Positions 1-6,125 of a stretch of DNA of 22,790 bases are shown here, piece by piece. The position numbers and the translations under genes were made by a program. Position 1 is the first letter of the stretch. Every line of letters starts with the position of its first letter. The DNA comes from a virus. The stretch lies in the IMG/VR virus record IMGVR_UViG_3300042556_001734, positions 1 through 22,790 of that record. One strand, given 5' to 3'. The notes below the pieces were generated by a model that was not told the origin of the DNA, did not search any database, and worked only from the letters and a program-made list of their open reading frames with translations.

Positions 1-951
1 CCGGTGGACCTGTCCAACCTTCCCACGCGCGGCGGCGACTACTCGATCCCCGAGCTTGCTGCGCGCGTCTCGGGGCTGACCGGCTCCATCGTGGGCGAGT
101 GGCAGAAGCACGCGCGCGGAATGAGCACGGTCGTGTTCGCGGTTAACGTCGAGCACTCACGCGCCATCGTCGCCGCGTTCCAAGAGATCGGCGTCCGAGC
201 CGCGCACGTTGACTACCGCATGGGCCGCGAGCAGCGCCGCCAGACGCTCCAAGACCTGCGGCATGGCGTGCTCGACATGGTCTCCCAAGTGTCGCTGCTA
301 AGCGAGGGCTGGGACTTGCCGACGCTCCAGTGCGCCGTCCTCGCTCGACCGACACAGAGCCTCGCTCTCTTCCGCCAGATGGTAGGTCGCGTCATGCGCC
401 CGCCCGGTCCGGTCCTTGTCCTCGACCACGCGGGCAACCACCACGCGCACGGGCTGGTCACTGAGCCGGTCGAGTGGAGCCTCGACGGGGCGGTCAGAAA
501 CAAGCGCACCGCGCCCAGTGTGGCGACGTGCAAGAACTGCTTCGCCTGCTTCGCGCCCGGCCCCTTGGAGTGCCCGGTCTGCGGCCATCCGATGCGGCAA
601 GAGTCCGACGCCGACGCGCCCGCAGTCCACAACCCCGGCGAGCTGGTCGAGCTGAGCATGAGCCCGCCCAAGGCCACGATGGACGAGAAGGAGTCCACCT
701 ACGCGCGCATGGTCCAAGCCTGCTCCGACGAGGGCGAGGCGCTTGGTACGGCGCGAGGTCGGTTCAAGCGCCGCTTCGGTGTCTGGCCGCGCTTCTCCGA
801 GATCGAGCGCACGCTCTACAAGTGCAGCGGCCACGTCTGGGAGACCGTGACCACGCACGCATTCGACTACGTCCGCTGCGCGCGGTGCTACCAGCGCGGG
901 CAAGAGCGGGATTTGGTGGCGCAGCGGGCAAAGTCCCCGATCGTCCGATGA
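1..951 (+). CDS. Superfamily 2 DNA helicase, C-terminal part, with zinc-finger tail (5' end outside window)
   Basis: The reading frame is already open at base 1, so the gene begins upstream and the N-terminal ATPase half (Walker A and B) is missing. Counting from codon 4-6, a helicase C-terminal RecA-like domain is seen: a motif IV-like strand 'TVVFA' at 42-46, motif V 'SLLSEGWDLP' near 97-106 and motif VI 'QMVGRVMRP' at 125-133 with its two arginines. After it come two Cys pairs, C176/C179 and C190/C193, forming a zinc ribbon, and a second Cys/His group (C274, H277, C292, C295) near the end. This is the usual design of phage DEAD/DEAH-type helicases that unwind DNA during replication or recombination. 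The stop overlaps the ATG of the nuclease gene by four bases, so the two are probably translationally coupled. The family call is secure; the exact process is inferred. Confidence 0.9.
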   Translation, partial: PVDLSNLPTRGGDYSIPELAARVSGLTGSIVGEWQKHARGMSTVVFAVNVEHSRAIVAAFQEIGVRAAHVDYRMGREQRRQTLQDLRHGVLDMVSQVSLLSEGWDLPTLQCAVLARPTQSLALFRQMVGRVMRPPGPVLVLDHAGNHHAHGLVTEPVEWSLDGAVRNKRTAPSVATCKNCFACFAPGPLECPVCGHPMRQESDADAPAVHNPGELVELSMSPPKATMDEKESTYARMVQACSDEGEALGTARGRFKRRFGVWPRFSEIERTLYKCSGHVWETVTTHAFDYVRCARCYQRGQERDLVAQRAKSPIVR

Positions 952-1256
952 CCGAATCCGACCTCGTCTCCGCAATCCTGATCTGCCTCGGCACGCGCCC
1001 CGGCGTCAAGGTGTGGCGCGCGAACGTGCTCGTGGCGCGAGATCGCACGGGCCGAGTCGTGCGCGCTGGCATCCCAGGGCAGGCCGACATCTCCGGCATC
1101 CTCGCACCCAACGGGCGACGGCTCGAAATCGAGTGCAAGACCGCGACCGGGCGGCAGACTGAAGATCAGAAGCGCTGGCAACGGATGATCGAGGCCCACG
1201 GTGGGCTGTACGTGCTGGCGCGGAGTGTGGCGGATGTGGAGATGGCGCTGAAATGA
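948..1256 (+). CDS. VRR-NUC domain nuclease (102 aa)
   Basis: This is a small stand-alone VRR-NUC (PD-(D/E)XK superfamily) protein. The core is visible: 'GQAD' with D47, the strand 'RRLEIECK' carrying E60, E62 and K64, then Q74 in the helix 'TEDQKRWQRM', and a final 'GGLYVLARS' strand. About 100 residues is the normal length for phage versions, which sit next to replication helicases and primases and are thought to act as structure-specific nucleases. The start is the ATG that overlaps the helicase stop (ATGA). A longer upstream reading of this frame exists but is antisense-like, Arg-rich sequence inside the helicase gene. The stop again overlaps the next start by ATGA, making it the middle member of a three-gene coupled unit. 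The family is clear; the substrate is unknown. Confidence 0.88.
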   Translation: MTESDLVSAILICLGTRPGVKVWRANVLVARDRTGRVVRAGIPGQADISGILAPNGRRLEIECKTATGRQTEDQKRWQRMIEAHGGLYVLARSVADVEMALK

Positions 1257-3544
1257 CCGACTACCCCGACGACCCCATCTCCCTCCTGTTCCAACTCGGC
1301 CTCGGCCCGTGGGTCACGCCGCTCCGTGGCAAGATCCCCACCCTCGACGCATGGAGCACGCGCGAGCCGGTGGACGAGGCGACCGTGCGCGGCTGGGTCG
1401 CGTCCGGTCTAAATCTTGGACTGCGCACCGGGGCGCGCTCGCAAGTCATCGTCATCGACGACGACCGGGGGCGGCATGGTCTCGACGAGTTCGACGCGCC
1501 GCCGACCGGCCTCATCGCACGCTCACCCACGGGCTCGACCCACTACTACTACCGCTGCCCCGCCGTCCCTCCCCGCAACTCAGCCTCGCACCTTGCGCCC
1601 AAGGTGGACGTGCGCGGCGAGGGTGGGCAAGTGGTCGTCCCGCCGAGCATCCACCCCACGGAGCGCGAGGAATACCGCTGGGCCGCGCTGGGCGAGCCGG
1701 GTCCGTTCCCCGCCGACCTGTTCCGCGTCGTGACCGTGGACATGACGCCGCCGCCCGCCTCAACCGGGCAAGGCTACGCCGAGACCGCGCTCAGGCGCGA
1801 GGTCGAGCGGGTCGAGAAAGCAGCCGAGGGGACGCGCAACGACACGCTCAACAAGGCGGCCTTCAGCCTCGGCCAGCTCGTCGCGGGCGGCGCTCTAACC
1901 CAAGACACCGTCCAAGCCCAACTGACGCAAGCCGCGCTGTCCTGCGGCCTCTCAGAGCGCGAGGCTGTAGCCACCATCGCCAACGGCCTCCGTGGCGGAT
2001 CAGCAAAGCCCCGAGGCGTGCCCGAGCGCCATCCGGCTGTGACCACCTCAGCCCCCGAGCGAGCCCGCAAGAAGCGCGAGATCCTTGTGCCGGGCAGCCA
2101 CACGCTGGAGGGCGGCGAGTACGTCGAGCAGGGCAACGACCGCTTCTCGTCCCAGGTGCTCGAACACCTTCCGCCCGACGCCATCTACCGCCGCGCTGGG
2201 ACCATCGGCGAGATCCAAGACGGCCAGTTCTCCGAGGTCAAGCCGCACCGGATGCGCTCGATCATCGACGCCGGTGTGAAGCTGGTAAGTTGCAAGGCAG
2301 ATGACACCAAGGACGGCACCAATTACGAGACCGCGTTCCGTGTCTGCTCGCGTGACGCCGCTGACCTGGTGCTCGGCTACGCCGCCGTGCGCGGGTCGAT
2401 CCGAGACCTGAAGCACATCGCCTCGCACCCGGTCTACGTCGGCTCCGACTTCCACCTAGCCAAGCCCGGCTGGAACGAGGCCAGCGGCGTCTACCTCACG
2501 AGCACGCTCGACGTGGCCCCGCTGGAGCTGGACTACGCCAAGGCGGTGCTGGAGGACTTGGTCTGCGACTTCCCGTTCCAAGACAAGGCCGACCGGGAGA
2601 ACTACTTCGGCCTTTTGCTAACGCCTTTGCTACGTCCCGCGATCAACGAGCCCGTACCAATGCACCTCATCGGCTCGCCGATCGAGCGCAGTGGTAAGAC
2701 CAAGCTCGCCGAGATCGTCCTCGGCTGCATCATCGCCGGTCGGCGCACGCCCGCCATGCAGCTAGGGGACCGGGAAGAGGAGCGCGAGAAGCGCATCATG
2801 GCCGTGCTCATGCGGGGCCAGACCATCCTGCATCTCGACAACCTCTCGGACTTCCTCGACTCAGCCTCGCTGGCATCCCTGCTCACCTCCAGCGAGTACC
2901 AAGGCCGCATCCTCGGGGCCTCAGCCGCGCCCACGCTCACCAACGGGCTCACCGTGGTTGGGACGGGTAACAACGTCCACGCGACGGGGGAGATCAGCAA
3001 GCGCATCGTCCCGGTGCGTCTCCTGCCCAATACGGACGCGCCTGAGAGCCGTACGGACTTCCGGCACCCCGACTTGCTCTCTTACTGCCTCGACGCAAGG
3101 GAGCGCGTCCTAGGCGCTCTGGTGGGGCTCGTAGAGAACTGGCGGGCAGCCGGTCGTCCCCTGCACCGTGGCGGCTTCGGCGGCTTCGAGCGCTGGACAG
3201 CCGTGGTCGGTGGCATCCTCGGCGCGGCGGGCTACACGAACTGGCTCACGTCGATGGCCGAGTGGCGCTCCAGCGCGGACGACTCGACGCAGGAGCACGC
3301 GGCGCTAGTACGCTCCTGGCACGAGCGCTACGCCTGTGAGGCGGTGTCGGGCGGGGACCTTTTTGAGCTTGCCATGGCTCTGGAGCTTTACGGCTGGCTC
3401 GGCGAGAAGCGCTCCGACCGAGGCCAGCGCACGTCCTTCGGGCGCCGCGTCCTCTCGGCCATCGCCGGGCGCATCATCTGCGGCTACCGGGTCGAGTCTG
3501 AAGGCGTAGGCGGGGCGCGGCGCATGAGGTTGACGCATCCGTGA
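1253..3544 (+). CDS. Bifunctional primase-polymerase fused to P-loop helicase/ATPase (763 aa)
   Basis: Residues 1-160 form a primase-polymerase (prim-pol) domain: 'VIVIDDD' with metal ligands D69/D71, 'SPTGSTHYY' with H97, and 'VDVRGEGGQVVVPPS' with D119. Residues about 190-250 ('GTRNDTLNKAAFSLGQL' onward) form the short helical region that follows prim-pol in many phage and plasmid proteins. The second half is an ATPase: a Walker A-like loop 'GSPIERSGKTKL' near 474-485, a Walker B-like 'ILHLDN' near 524, a sensor strand 'VVGTGNN' near 567 and an arginine-bearing 'KRIVPVRL' near 582. The protein probably primes and helps unwind phage DNA. The start overlaps the nuclease stop (ATGA), and the stop overlaps the next GTG start (GTGA). 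No separate DNA polymerase is seen in the window. The prim-pol call is strong; the exact ATPase subfamily is uncertain. Confidence 0.9.
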   Translation: MTDYPDDPISLLFQLGLGPWVTPLRGKIPTLDAWSTREPVDEATVRGWVASGLNLGLRTGARSQVIVIDDDRGRHGLDEFDAPPTGLIARSPTGSTHYYYRCPAVPPRNSASHLAPKVDVRGEGGQVVVPPSIHPTEREEYRWAALGEPGPFPADLFRVVTVDMTPPPASTGQGYAETALRREVERVEKAAEGTRNDTLNKAAFSLGQLVAGGALTQDTVQAQLTQAALSCGLSEREAVATIANGLRGGSAKPRGVPERHPAVTTSAPERARKKREILVPGSHTLEGGEYVEQGNDRFSSQVLEHLPPDAIYRRAGTIGEIQDGQFSEVKPHRMRSIIDAGVKLVSCKADDTKDGTNYETAFRVCSRDAADLVLGYAAVRGSIRDLKHIASHPVYVGSDFHLAKPGWNEASGVYLTSTLDVAPLELDYAKAVLEDLVCDFPFQDKADRENYFGLLLTPLLRPAINEPVPMHLIGSPIERSGKTKLAEIVLGCIIAGRRTPAMQLGDREEEREKRIMAVLMRGQTILHLDNLSDFLDSASLASLLTSSEYQGRILGASAAPTLTNGLTVVGTGNNVHATGEISKRIVPVRLLPNTDAPESRTDFRHPDLLSYCLDARERVLGALVGLVENWRAAGRPLHRGGFGGFERWTAVVGGILGAAGYTNWLTSMAEWRSSADDSTQEHAALVRSWHERYACEAVSGGDLFELAMALELYGWLGEKRSDRGQRTSFGRRVLSAIAGRIICGYRVESEGVGGARRMRLTHP

Positions 3545-3768
3545 GCGCGGTGCGGTGTCCGCTTTGCCCCCGGTCCATGCCGCTCGCGGACTACCGCCAG
3601 CACTGGGACCGCTTCCACGCCGTCAACCTCGTCACCGGCGAGCGGCCCCAGTACCAGCCTCCCAAGACTGCGGCCCGTGCGCCCGCTCCCGGTACGGACT
3701 GGATCGGGTACGGAGCAAGTTTTCGCACGTCCTCTGCTCCGCTGTTCCGAAGAACCGATCCAGCTTGA
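3541..3768 (+). CDS. Small C2H2-like zinc-finger protein (75 aa)
   Basis: The protein starts with GTG, overlapping the prim-pol stop (GTGA), in a style shared by the replication genes. Residues 5-27 read 'CPLCPRSMPLADYRQHWDRFH', that is C-x2-C-x12-H-x4-H, a single C2H2-type finger near the N-terminus. The remaining 45 residues are Pro/Arg-rich with no visible domain. Single-finger proteins of this size are common downstream of phage primases, but their role is not known; DNA or RNA binding is an inference. The 3' half overlaps, in antisense, the last 137 bases of the helix-turn-helix gene on the other strand, and the tail beyond the finger could be non-essential. No strong ribosome-binding site precedes the GTG, so translation probably depends on the upstream gene. 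Confidence 0.65.
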   Translation: MSAVRCPLCPRSMPLADYRQHWDRFHAVNLVTGERPQYQPPKTAARAPAPGTDWIGYGASFRTSSAPLFRRTDPA

Positions 3769-3913
3769 TGGCGCTCCCCAAGCCCGTGCCGTAACCGGCG
3801 CAGATGCGGTCCATGACCGCGATGGACACGCCAGCGCGGCGACCGGCCTCGATGCGGGACAGTGAGAGGCGCGACAGCTCGGCCTTGACGTGAACAGCTA
3901 GCGGGTCGTGCAT
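3632..3913 (-). CDS. Helix-turn-helix DNA-binding protein, probable regulator (93 aa)
   Basis: Residues 1-57 fit a Cro/CI-like helix-turn-helix: a first helix 'AVHVKAELSRL', then 'SLSRIEAGRRAG' and 'SIAVMDRICAGYG' as the two helices of the motif, and 'GSAIKLDRFF' as a closing helix. The 36-residue tail is basic and featureless, and it is the part that overlaps the convergent zinc-finger gene. It is the last gene of the minus-strand cluster. The ATG is the first possible start after an in-frame stop, and no good Shine-Dalgarno sequence precedes it, which suggests weak expression. Known relatives act as repressors or Cro-like switches; here a role in controlling early or late phage genes is inferred only. 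A database comparison could alter this call because the motif is short. Confidence 0.68.
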   Translation of the reverse strand: MHDPLAVHVKAELSRLSLSRIEAGRRAGVSIAVMDRICAGYGTGLGSAIKLDRFFGTAEQRTCENLLRTRSSPYRERAHGPQSWEAGTGAARR

Positions 3914-4018
3914 GTGTGGGTTGCCAGCAGCGCGCGTTACGTCCCTGCGCTGGCGACAGGGTTGAGACGATCCACCACGGGCGGCACACGCGCCTCACCG
4001 ACAGACTCGTGGTGCTCC
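3914..4018 (-). other. Gap in the minus-strand cluster, possible frameshifted extension
   Basis: This 105-base stretch has no gene in a normal reading. It is the only sizeable gap in the distal half of the cluster (bases 3632-5650), whose other genes overlap or abut. On the minus strand one frame is open from the end of the membrane-peptide gene to a TAA at 3937-3939. It could be a +1-frameshifted tail of that peptide, or it may simply be untranslated leader for the helix-turn-helix gene. Confidence 0.4.
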
Positions 4019-4099
4019 TCATGAGAGCAGATAGATGAACAGCAGGAAGAGGGCAGACACGATGAGCGTGTCGCGGTCCTCGCGGTCGAGTTTGGGCAT
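4019..4099 (-). CDS. Single-span membrane micropeptide (26 aa)
   Basis: A short gene is supported by its signals. A strong ribosome-binding site (GGGAGG) lies eight bases before the ATG, and the ATG overlaps the stop of the upstream gene as TGATG. The product begins with a charged segment 'MPKLDREDRD' and continues with 'TLIVSALFLLFIYLLS', one hydrophobic helix that runs to the C-terminus. A charged N-terminus followed by a terminal span suggests a small inner-membrane peptide. The family is not recognised. Phage membrane micropeptides can act in lysis timing, superinfection exclusion or modulation of host membrane proteins, but nothing here chooses among these. The frame after the stop is discussed under findings, because a +1 shift would add a hydrophilic tail of about 27 residues. 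Confidence 0.62.
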   Translation of the reverse strand: MPKLDREDRDTLIVSALFLLFIYLLS

Positions 4100-4344
4100 C
4101 AGCGCGCCTCCCGTAGCTTGCGGCGCGCGTCACGTCGAACAGCTTCGCGTAGGTCGCGCCACACCCAGCGCTCGAACAGAATGTCCGTGCCGCCGGTCAA
4201 GCTCACGGACGCGCACGGGCTGTAACGCGGGTACTTCCCGTTCGGCTTGGTCGCCCACCAGATGCGCCCATCGGCCACCCGGAACGCAAGCAGGCTAGCG
4301 GCGTACTCGGCGCGGTCGTAGGGCGCGCGGCGTGTGGTAGTCAC
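4099..4344 (-). CDS. Hypothetical basic protein (81 aa)
   Basis: I do not recognise this protein. It starts at GTG, which overlaps the upstream stop (GTGA) and is preceded by GGGAGGCGAG as a ribosome-binding site; a TTG 15 bases upstream is a less likely start. The middle is aromatic ('GRIWWATKPNGKYPRYSP') and the C-terminus ('RDLREAVRRDARRKLREAR') is strongly basic and probably helical, which would suit nucleic-acid binding. It ends in TGATG with the membrane micropeptide, so the two are likely made together. No transmembrane segment or signal peptide is visible. Confidence 0.72.
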   Translation of the reverse strand: MTTTRRAPYDRAEYAASLLAFRVADGRIWWATKPNGKYPRYSPCASVSLTGGTDILFERWVWRDLREAVRRDARRKLREAR

Positions 4345-4550
4345 TGCCTCGCCTCCCAAGCTTCGCGCAGCCTCGCGGCGTCGCTGTTGCAGCTTGCAAG
4401 CTCGACAGCCGTGCGGCGCACCATCCGATGCGCACCAGCGCCTCCGATGAGCGCGACCGCTAGTACCGCGCGACCGTGCTCGACCTCGGCCTCAAGCGCC
4501 TTCGCCTCGGCGGCGATGACGGCGCACCTTAGAGCCTCTAGAGCGCTCAT
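4341..4550 (-). CDS. Hypothetical Ala-rich helical protein (69 aa)
   Basis: I do not recognise this protein. It is almost entirely helix-forming (Ala, Glu, Leu, Arg-rich), with a short apolar patch 'AVLAVALIGGAGA' that is marginal for a membrane span. The start is the ATG overlapping the upstream stop (ATGA); a GTG two codons earlier is in frame but less fitting. Its start region is nearly identical over 16 bases to the start region of the 71-residue gene at 5297. The stop overlaps the next gene as GTGA. Position alone says it belongs to the early small-gene cluster. Confidence 0.68.
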   Translation of the reverse strand: MSALEALRCAVIAAEAKALEAEVEHGRAVLAVALIGGAGAHRMVRRTAVELASCNSDAARLREAWEARQ

Positions 4551-4840
4551 TTGCACACGATCCTTTCGACCTCGCGCATGTCAGTGAACTCGTCCGCGAG
4601 CAGCGCCGCTCGCTCCAGCACGCGCGCTAGTATCCCGGCGCGGTGCATGTCCAGAAAGCTAGCCACGTGGCGCGATGGGTAGTCGTTGTCCCCAGGCGTC
4701 GCGTAGAGGCCCCAGTATCCCTCCAGCTCGCGCTCGACGTAGTACGCGGGCGCTGTGGTGTCGCCGTGGTGCAGGCACAGCCCAGGGCGAGCCAGTGAGG
4801 CGGCGTGGCAGCCGCAGCCTGTGTCGTGGGCGTCTTTCAT
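4547..4840 (-). CDS. Hypothetical Cys/His-containing protein (97 aa)
   Basis: I do not recognise this protein. It begins at ATG, overlapping the upstream stop (ATGA), and has a strong ribosome-binding site, GGGGAGGTGA, four bases before the start. The N-terminus has a compact set of possible metal ligands: C9, C11, H12, C22, H24 and H25. The middle contains 'YYVERELEGYWGLYATPGDNDYPS' in part aromatic sequence, followed by a helical region ('ARVLERAALLADEFTDM') that may mediate dimerisation. No membrane span is visible. A longer reading of the same frame upstream is Arg-rich, lies on the neighbouring gene and lacks a site, so it was not used. Confidence 0.74.
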   Translation of the reverse strand: MKDAHDTGCGCHAASLARPGLCLHHGDTTAPAYYVERELEGYWGLYATPGDNDYPSRHVASFLDMHRAGILARVLERAALLADEFTDMREVERIVCK

Positions 4841-4855
4841 GGCTTCACCTCCCCG
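4837..4855 (-). promoter_or_regulatory. Repeated cistron junction, copy 1 (ribosome-binding site plus overlapping stop/start)
   Basis: On the minus strand the sequence CGGGGAGGTGAAGCC is followed by ATGA. It encodes the last residues of one gene and gives a near-perfect Shine-Dalgarno sequence for the next. The same 15 bases occur at 5086-5100. Confidence 0.75.
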
Positions 4856-5085
4856 CCACCGTGGGCGAGCGCGAAGTGAACCCAGCACAGGTCGCCGTGT
4901 TCGCGTTGAAGCGGGCACGGCTTCCCATCGGCGCACGTCATGGCGCAGCGGTTGGTGGGCGCTGGTACGTTGTGGGCAAGGCAGTTTCCGCACTGGAGTC
5001 CGCCACGAATTGAGAAGATGTCCCACGCACTGCACGGACGCGCGAGCCCCTTCGTGGCGTGCTTGATCGAAGCTACGGCGCTCAC
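4837..5085 (-). CDS. Cys-rich putative zinc-binding protein (82 aa)
   Basis: This small protein has seven cysteines: C18, C32, C35, C47, C51, C57 and C67, with H70 close by. C32-x2-C35 and the later Cys set ('CAMTCADGKPCP', 'CWVH') make one or two zinc sites likely. I cannot place it in a named family. The start is GTG, overlapping the upstream stop (GTGA) and preceded by GGGGAGGTGAAGCC, the same 14-base string found before the next gene. The last residues 'GEVKP' are encoded by that repeated ribosome-binding string, so C-terminal sequence and translation signal are one element. Its neighbours are also small accessory-type genes, and the function is unknown. Confidence 0.72.
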   Translation of the reverse strand: MSAVASIKHATKGLARPCSAWDIFSIRGGLQCGNCLAHNVPAPTNRCAMTCADGKPCPLQREHGDLCWVHFALAHGGGEVKP

Positions 5086-5100
5086 GGCTTCACCTCCCCG
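5082..5100 (-). promoter_or_regulatory. Repeated cistron junction, copy 2 (ribosome-binding site plus overlapping stop/start)
   Basis: The same 15 bases as at 4841-4855 (minus strand CGGGGAGGTGAAGCC) lie here, followed by GTGA instead of ATGA. They again encode a C-terminal 'GEVKP' and position a strong ribosome-binding site for the next gene. Confidence 0.75.
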
Positions 5101-5297
5101 GCCCCGCGATCGAGCGCGGTCAGCTCGAACTCGCGCAAGCACGCACGCAACAGCCCCGCGCTGTGCTCGTCCTCGTCGTCCCGCTCAAGGTCGCGCACGA
5201 GCACCCTAGAGCCGTCGCTCCAGTACGCGCGCCCGTGCTCGTCGCGGAACAGGTCGGGCGAGCCGTTGCCGGTGGGGAGTTGAGTTAGAGCGCTCAC
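5082..5297 (-). CDS. Hypothetical acidic protein (71 aa)
   Basis: I do not recognise this protein. It starts at a GTG that overlaps the upstream stop (GTGA). The N-terminal part 'PDLFRDEHGRAYWSDGSRVLV' looks like a short beta hairpin, followed by an acidic run 'RDLERDDEDEHSAG' and a helix that ends in 'GEVKP'. The acidic charge is of a kind seen in small phage proteins that mimic DNA or bind host enzymes, but that is speculation. It lies between the zinc-ribbon protein and the Cys-rich protein. Confidence 0.7.
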   Translation of the reverse strand: MSALTQLPTGNGSPDLFRDEHGRAYWSDGSRVLVRDLERDDEDEHSAGLLRACLREFELTALDRGAGEVKP

Positions 5298-5650
5298 TTG
5301 CTCACCGCCTCTCCGGCGCGCTCGACTTGGAACGGCATGCCGCGCGGATCGCCCGCGAACTCCACGGTCAAGCCCGCCTCTGAGCACACGGCGCGCACTA
5401 GGTCTTGCGTGCGGCAGTCGGGGCACACGCCGCCCTTGAGCAGCGTGGAAGGCGCATAGCCCAGCTTGCAGTCCGAGCACTCGCGCGTCTTGCGCTCGCC
5501 GTTGTCGCAGGGCCAGTCGCCGTTGCACAGCGCGACGTTGAGCGTATCGAGGCGCGAGGCGTAGCGGGCGAGCTTGAGCGCGTGGTGGTCGCTGACGCCT
5601 AGGCGGGCGAGGCGCATCAAAAGGTCTTCGCGGGTCTTGCGGTCTAACAT
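5294..5650 (-). CDS. Zinc-ribbon phage protein of unknown function (118 aa)
   Basis: The N-terminal third is helical ('MRLARLGVSDHHALKLARY'). The middle has a string of possible zinc ligands: C42, C48 ('CNGDWPCDNGE'), C58/C61 ('CSDC') and C76/C79 ('CPDC'), with C89 further on. A 'CNGDWPCDNG' segment followed by two CxxC pairs is a pattern I associate with uncharacterised proteins of lytic phages, but I cannot name a family. The ATG is preceded by GGAG at a spacing of eight bases within a GAGACGACAC leader shared with other unlinked starts of this cluster. The stop overlaps the next GTG start. Binding of nucleic acid or of a host polymerase is possible but not shown. Confidence 0.75.
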   Translation of the reverse strand: MLDRKTREDLLMRLARLGVSDHHALKLARYASRLDTLNVALCNGDWPCDNGERKTRECSDCKLGYAPSTLLKGGVCPDCRTQDLVRAVCSEAGLTVEFAGDPRGMPFQVERAGEAVSK

Positions 5651-5751
5651 GTGTCGTCTCCAATCGTGTCGTCTCGTGTCCCCCAGCGCACGCGCGCTAG
5701 TAGGGGCGGCTTCCCGCTACGCGCACAGGGGCGCGTTTCGACCCTTGCCAC
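5644..5751 (-). CDS. Possible very small gene (35 aa), uncertain
   Basis: A GTG start with GAAGAG upstream opens a 35-codon frame whose TAG overlaps the start of the zinc-ribbon gene by seven bases. The product contains 'SGKPPLLARVRWGTRDD' and has two cysteines. It would fill most of the gap between two larger genes, as expected in a cluster that leaves little space. Against it, third codon positions look less GC-rich than in neighbouring genes, and the frame is short enough to be chance. I do not recognise the product. Confidence 0.28.
   Translation of the reverse strand: MARVETRPCARSGKPPLLARVRWGTRDDTIGDDTC
5651..5675 (-). repeat. Direct 10-base repeat in leader of zinc-ribbon gene
   Basis: GTGTCGTCTC (plus strand) occurs at 5651-5660 and 5666-5675, 15 bases apart. 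On the minus strand this gives two GAGACGACAC units, the first of which lies directly before the ATG at 5650. A related GAGACGA string precedes the starts at 6125 and 7262. Confidence 0.7.
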
Positions 5752-5777
5752 GGGGTCTCTTCAATGGCGGGGGTGGG

Positions 5778-6125
5778 CTAGGTGTCTAGGCGCGCGTCAA
5801 GCTCCGCGCGCTGCTCCATCTTGCGCGCGTGCTCCGATGGCGTGAGCACCGCGTAGTTCGTGGCCACAAGCTCCACGCCACGCTTAGCCGACTTGCGACG
5901 CACGTGCGCGGTCCCGAAGTCTTCCCAGCACGTCAGTTCGCCCGCAACACCGGGTAGCACTTGTCCGCGCGTCAAGCGGACCGTGACCGATCCGAGCGCG
6001 CCGCTTTCCAGCCACGCGCGATAGCCGTTCAAGTCAAGCGAGGGCGAGCCCATCGCTCGCGCCCCCTGTCGCACCGCAGCAGCGTACCTGCGCGCCTCAC
6101 GTGTATCGACCGCGTACCGTTCCAT
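5778..6125 (-). CDS. Hypothetical protein (115 aa)
   Basis: I do not recognise this protein. The N-terminal half is helical and basic ('DTREARRYAAAVRQGARAM'). The centre, 'GALGSVTVRLTRGQVLPGVAGELTCW', looks like beta strands, and the C-terminus ends in a charged helix ('SEHARKMEQRAELDARLDT') that could form a coiled coil. The ATG at 6125 was chosen because it has a GAGAGACGAGACT leader resembling those before 5650 and 7262. An in-frame ATG at 6140 would add five residues and cannot be excluded. There are no membrane spans. The gene stands free of its neighbours, with gaps of about 26-127 bases downstream and 137 upstream. Confidence 0.7.
   Translation of the reverse strand: MERYAVDTREARRYAAAVRQGARAMGSPSLDLNGYRAWLESGALGSVTVRLTRGQVLPGVAGELTCWEDFGTAHVRRKSAKRGVELVATNYAVLTPSEHARKMEQRAELDARLDT

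Noticed and set aside
5740-5757. GACCC/GGGTC inverted repeat as a terminator
   Set aside because: The stem is only five pairs with an 8-base loop and no T-run on either strand.
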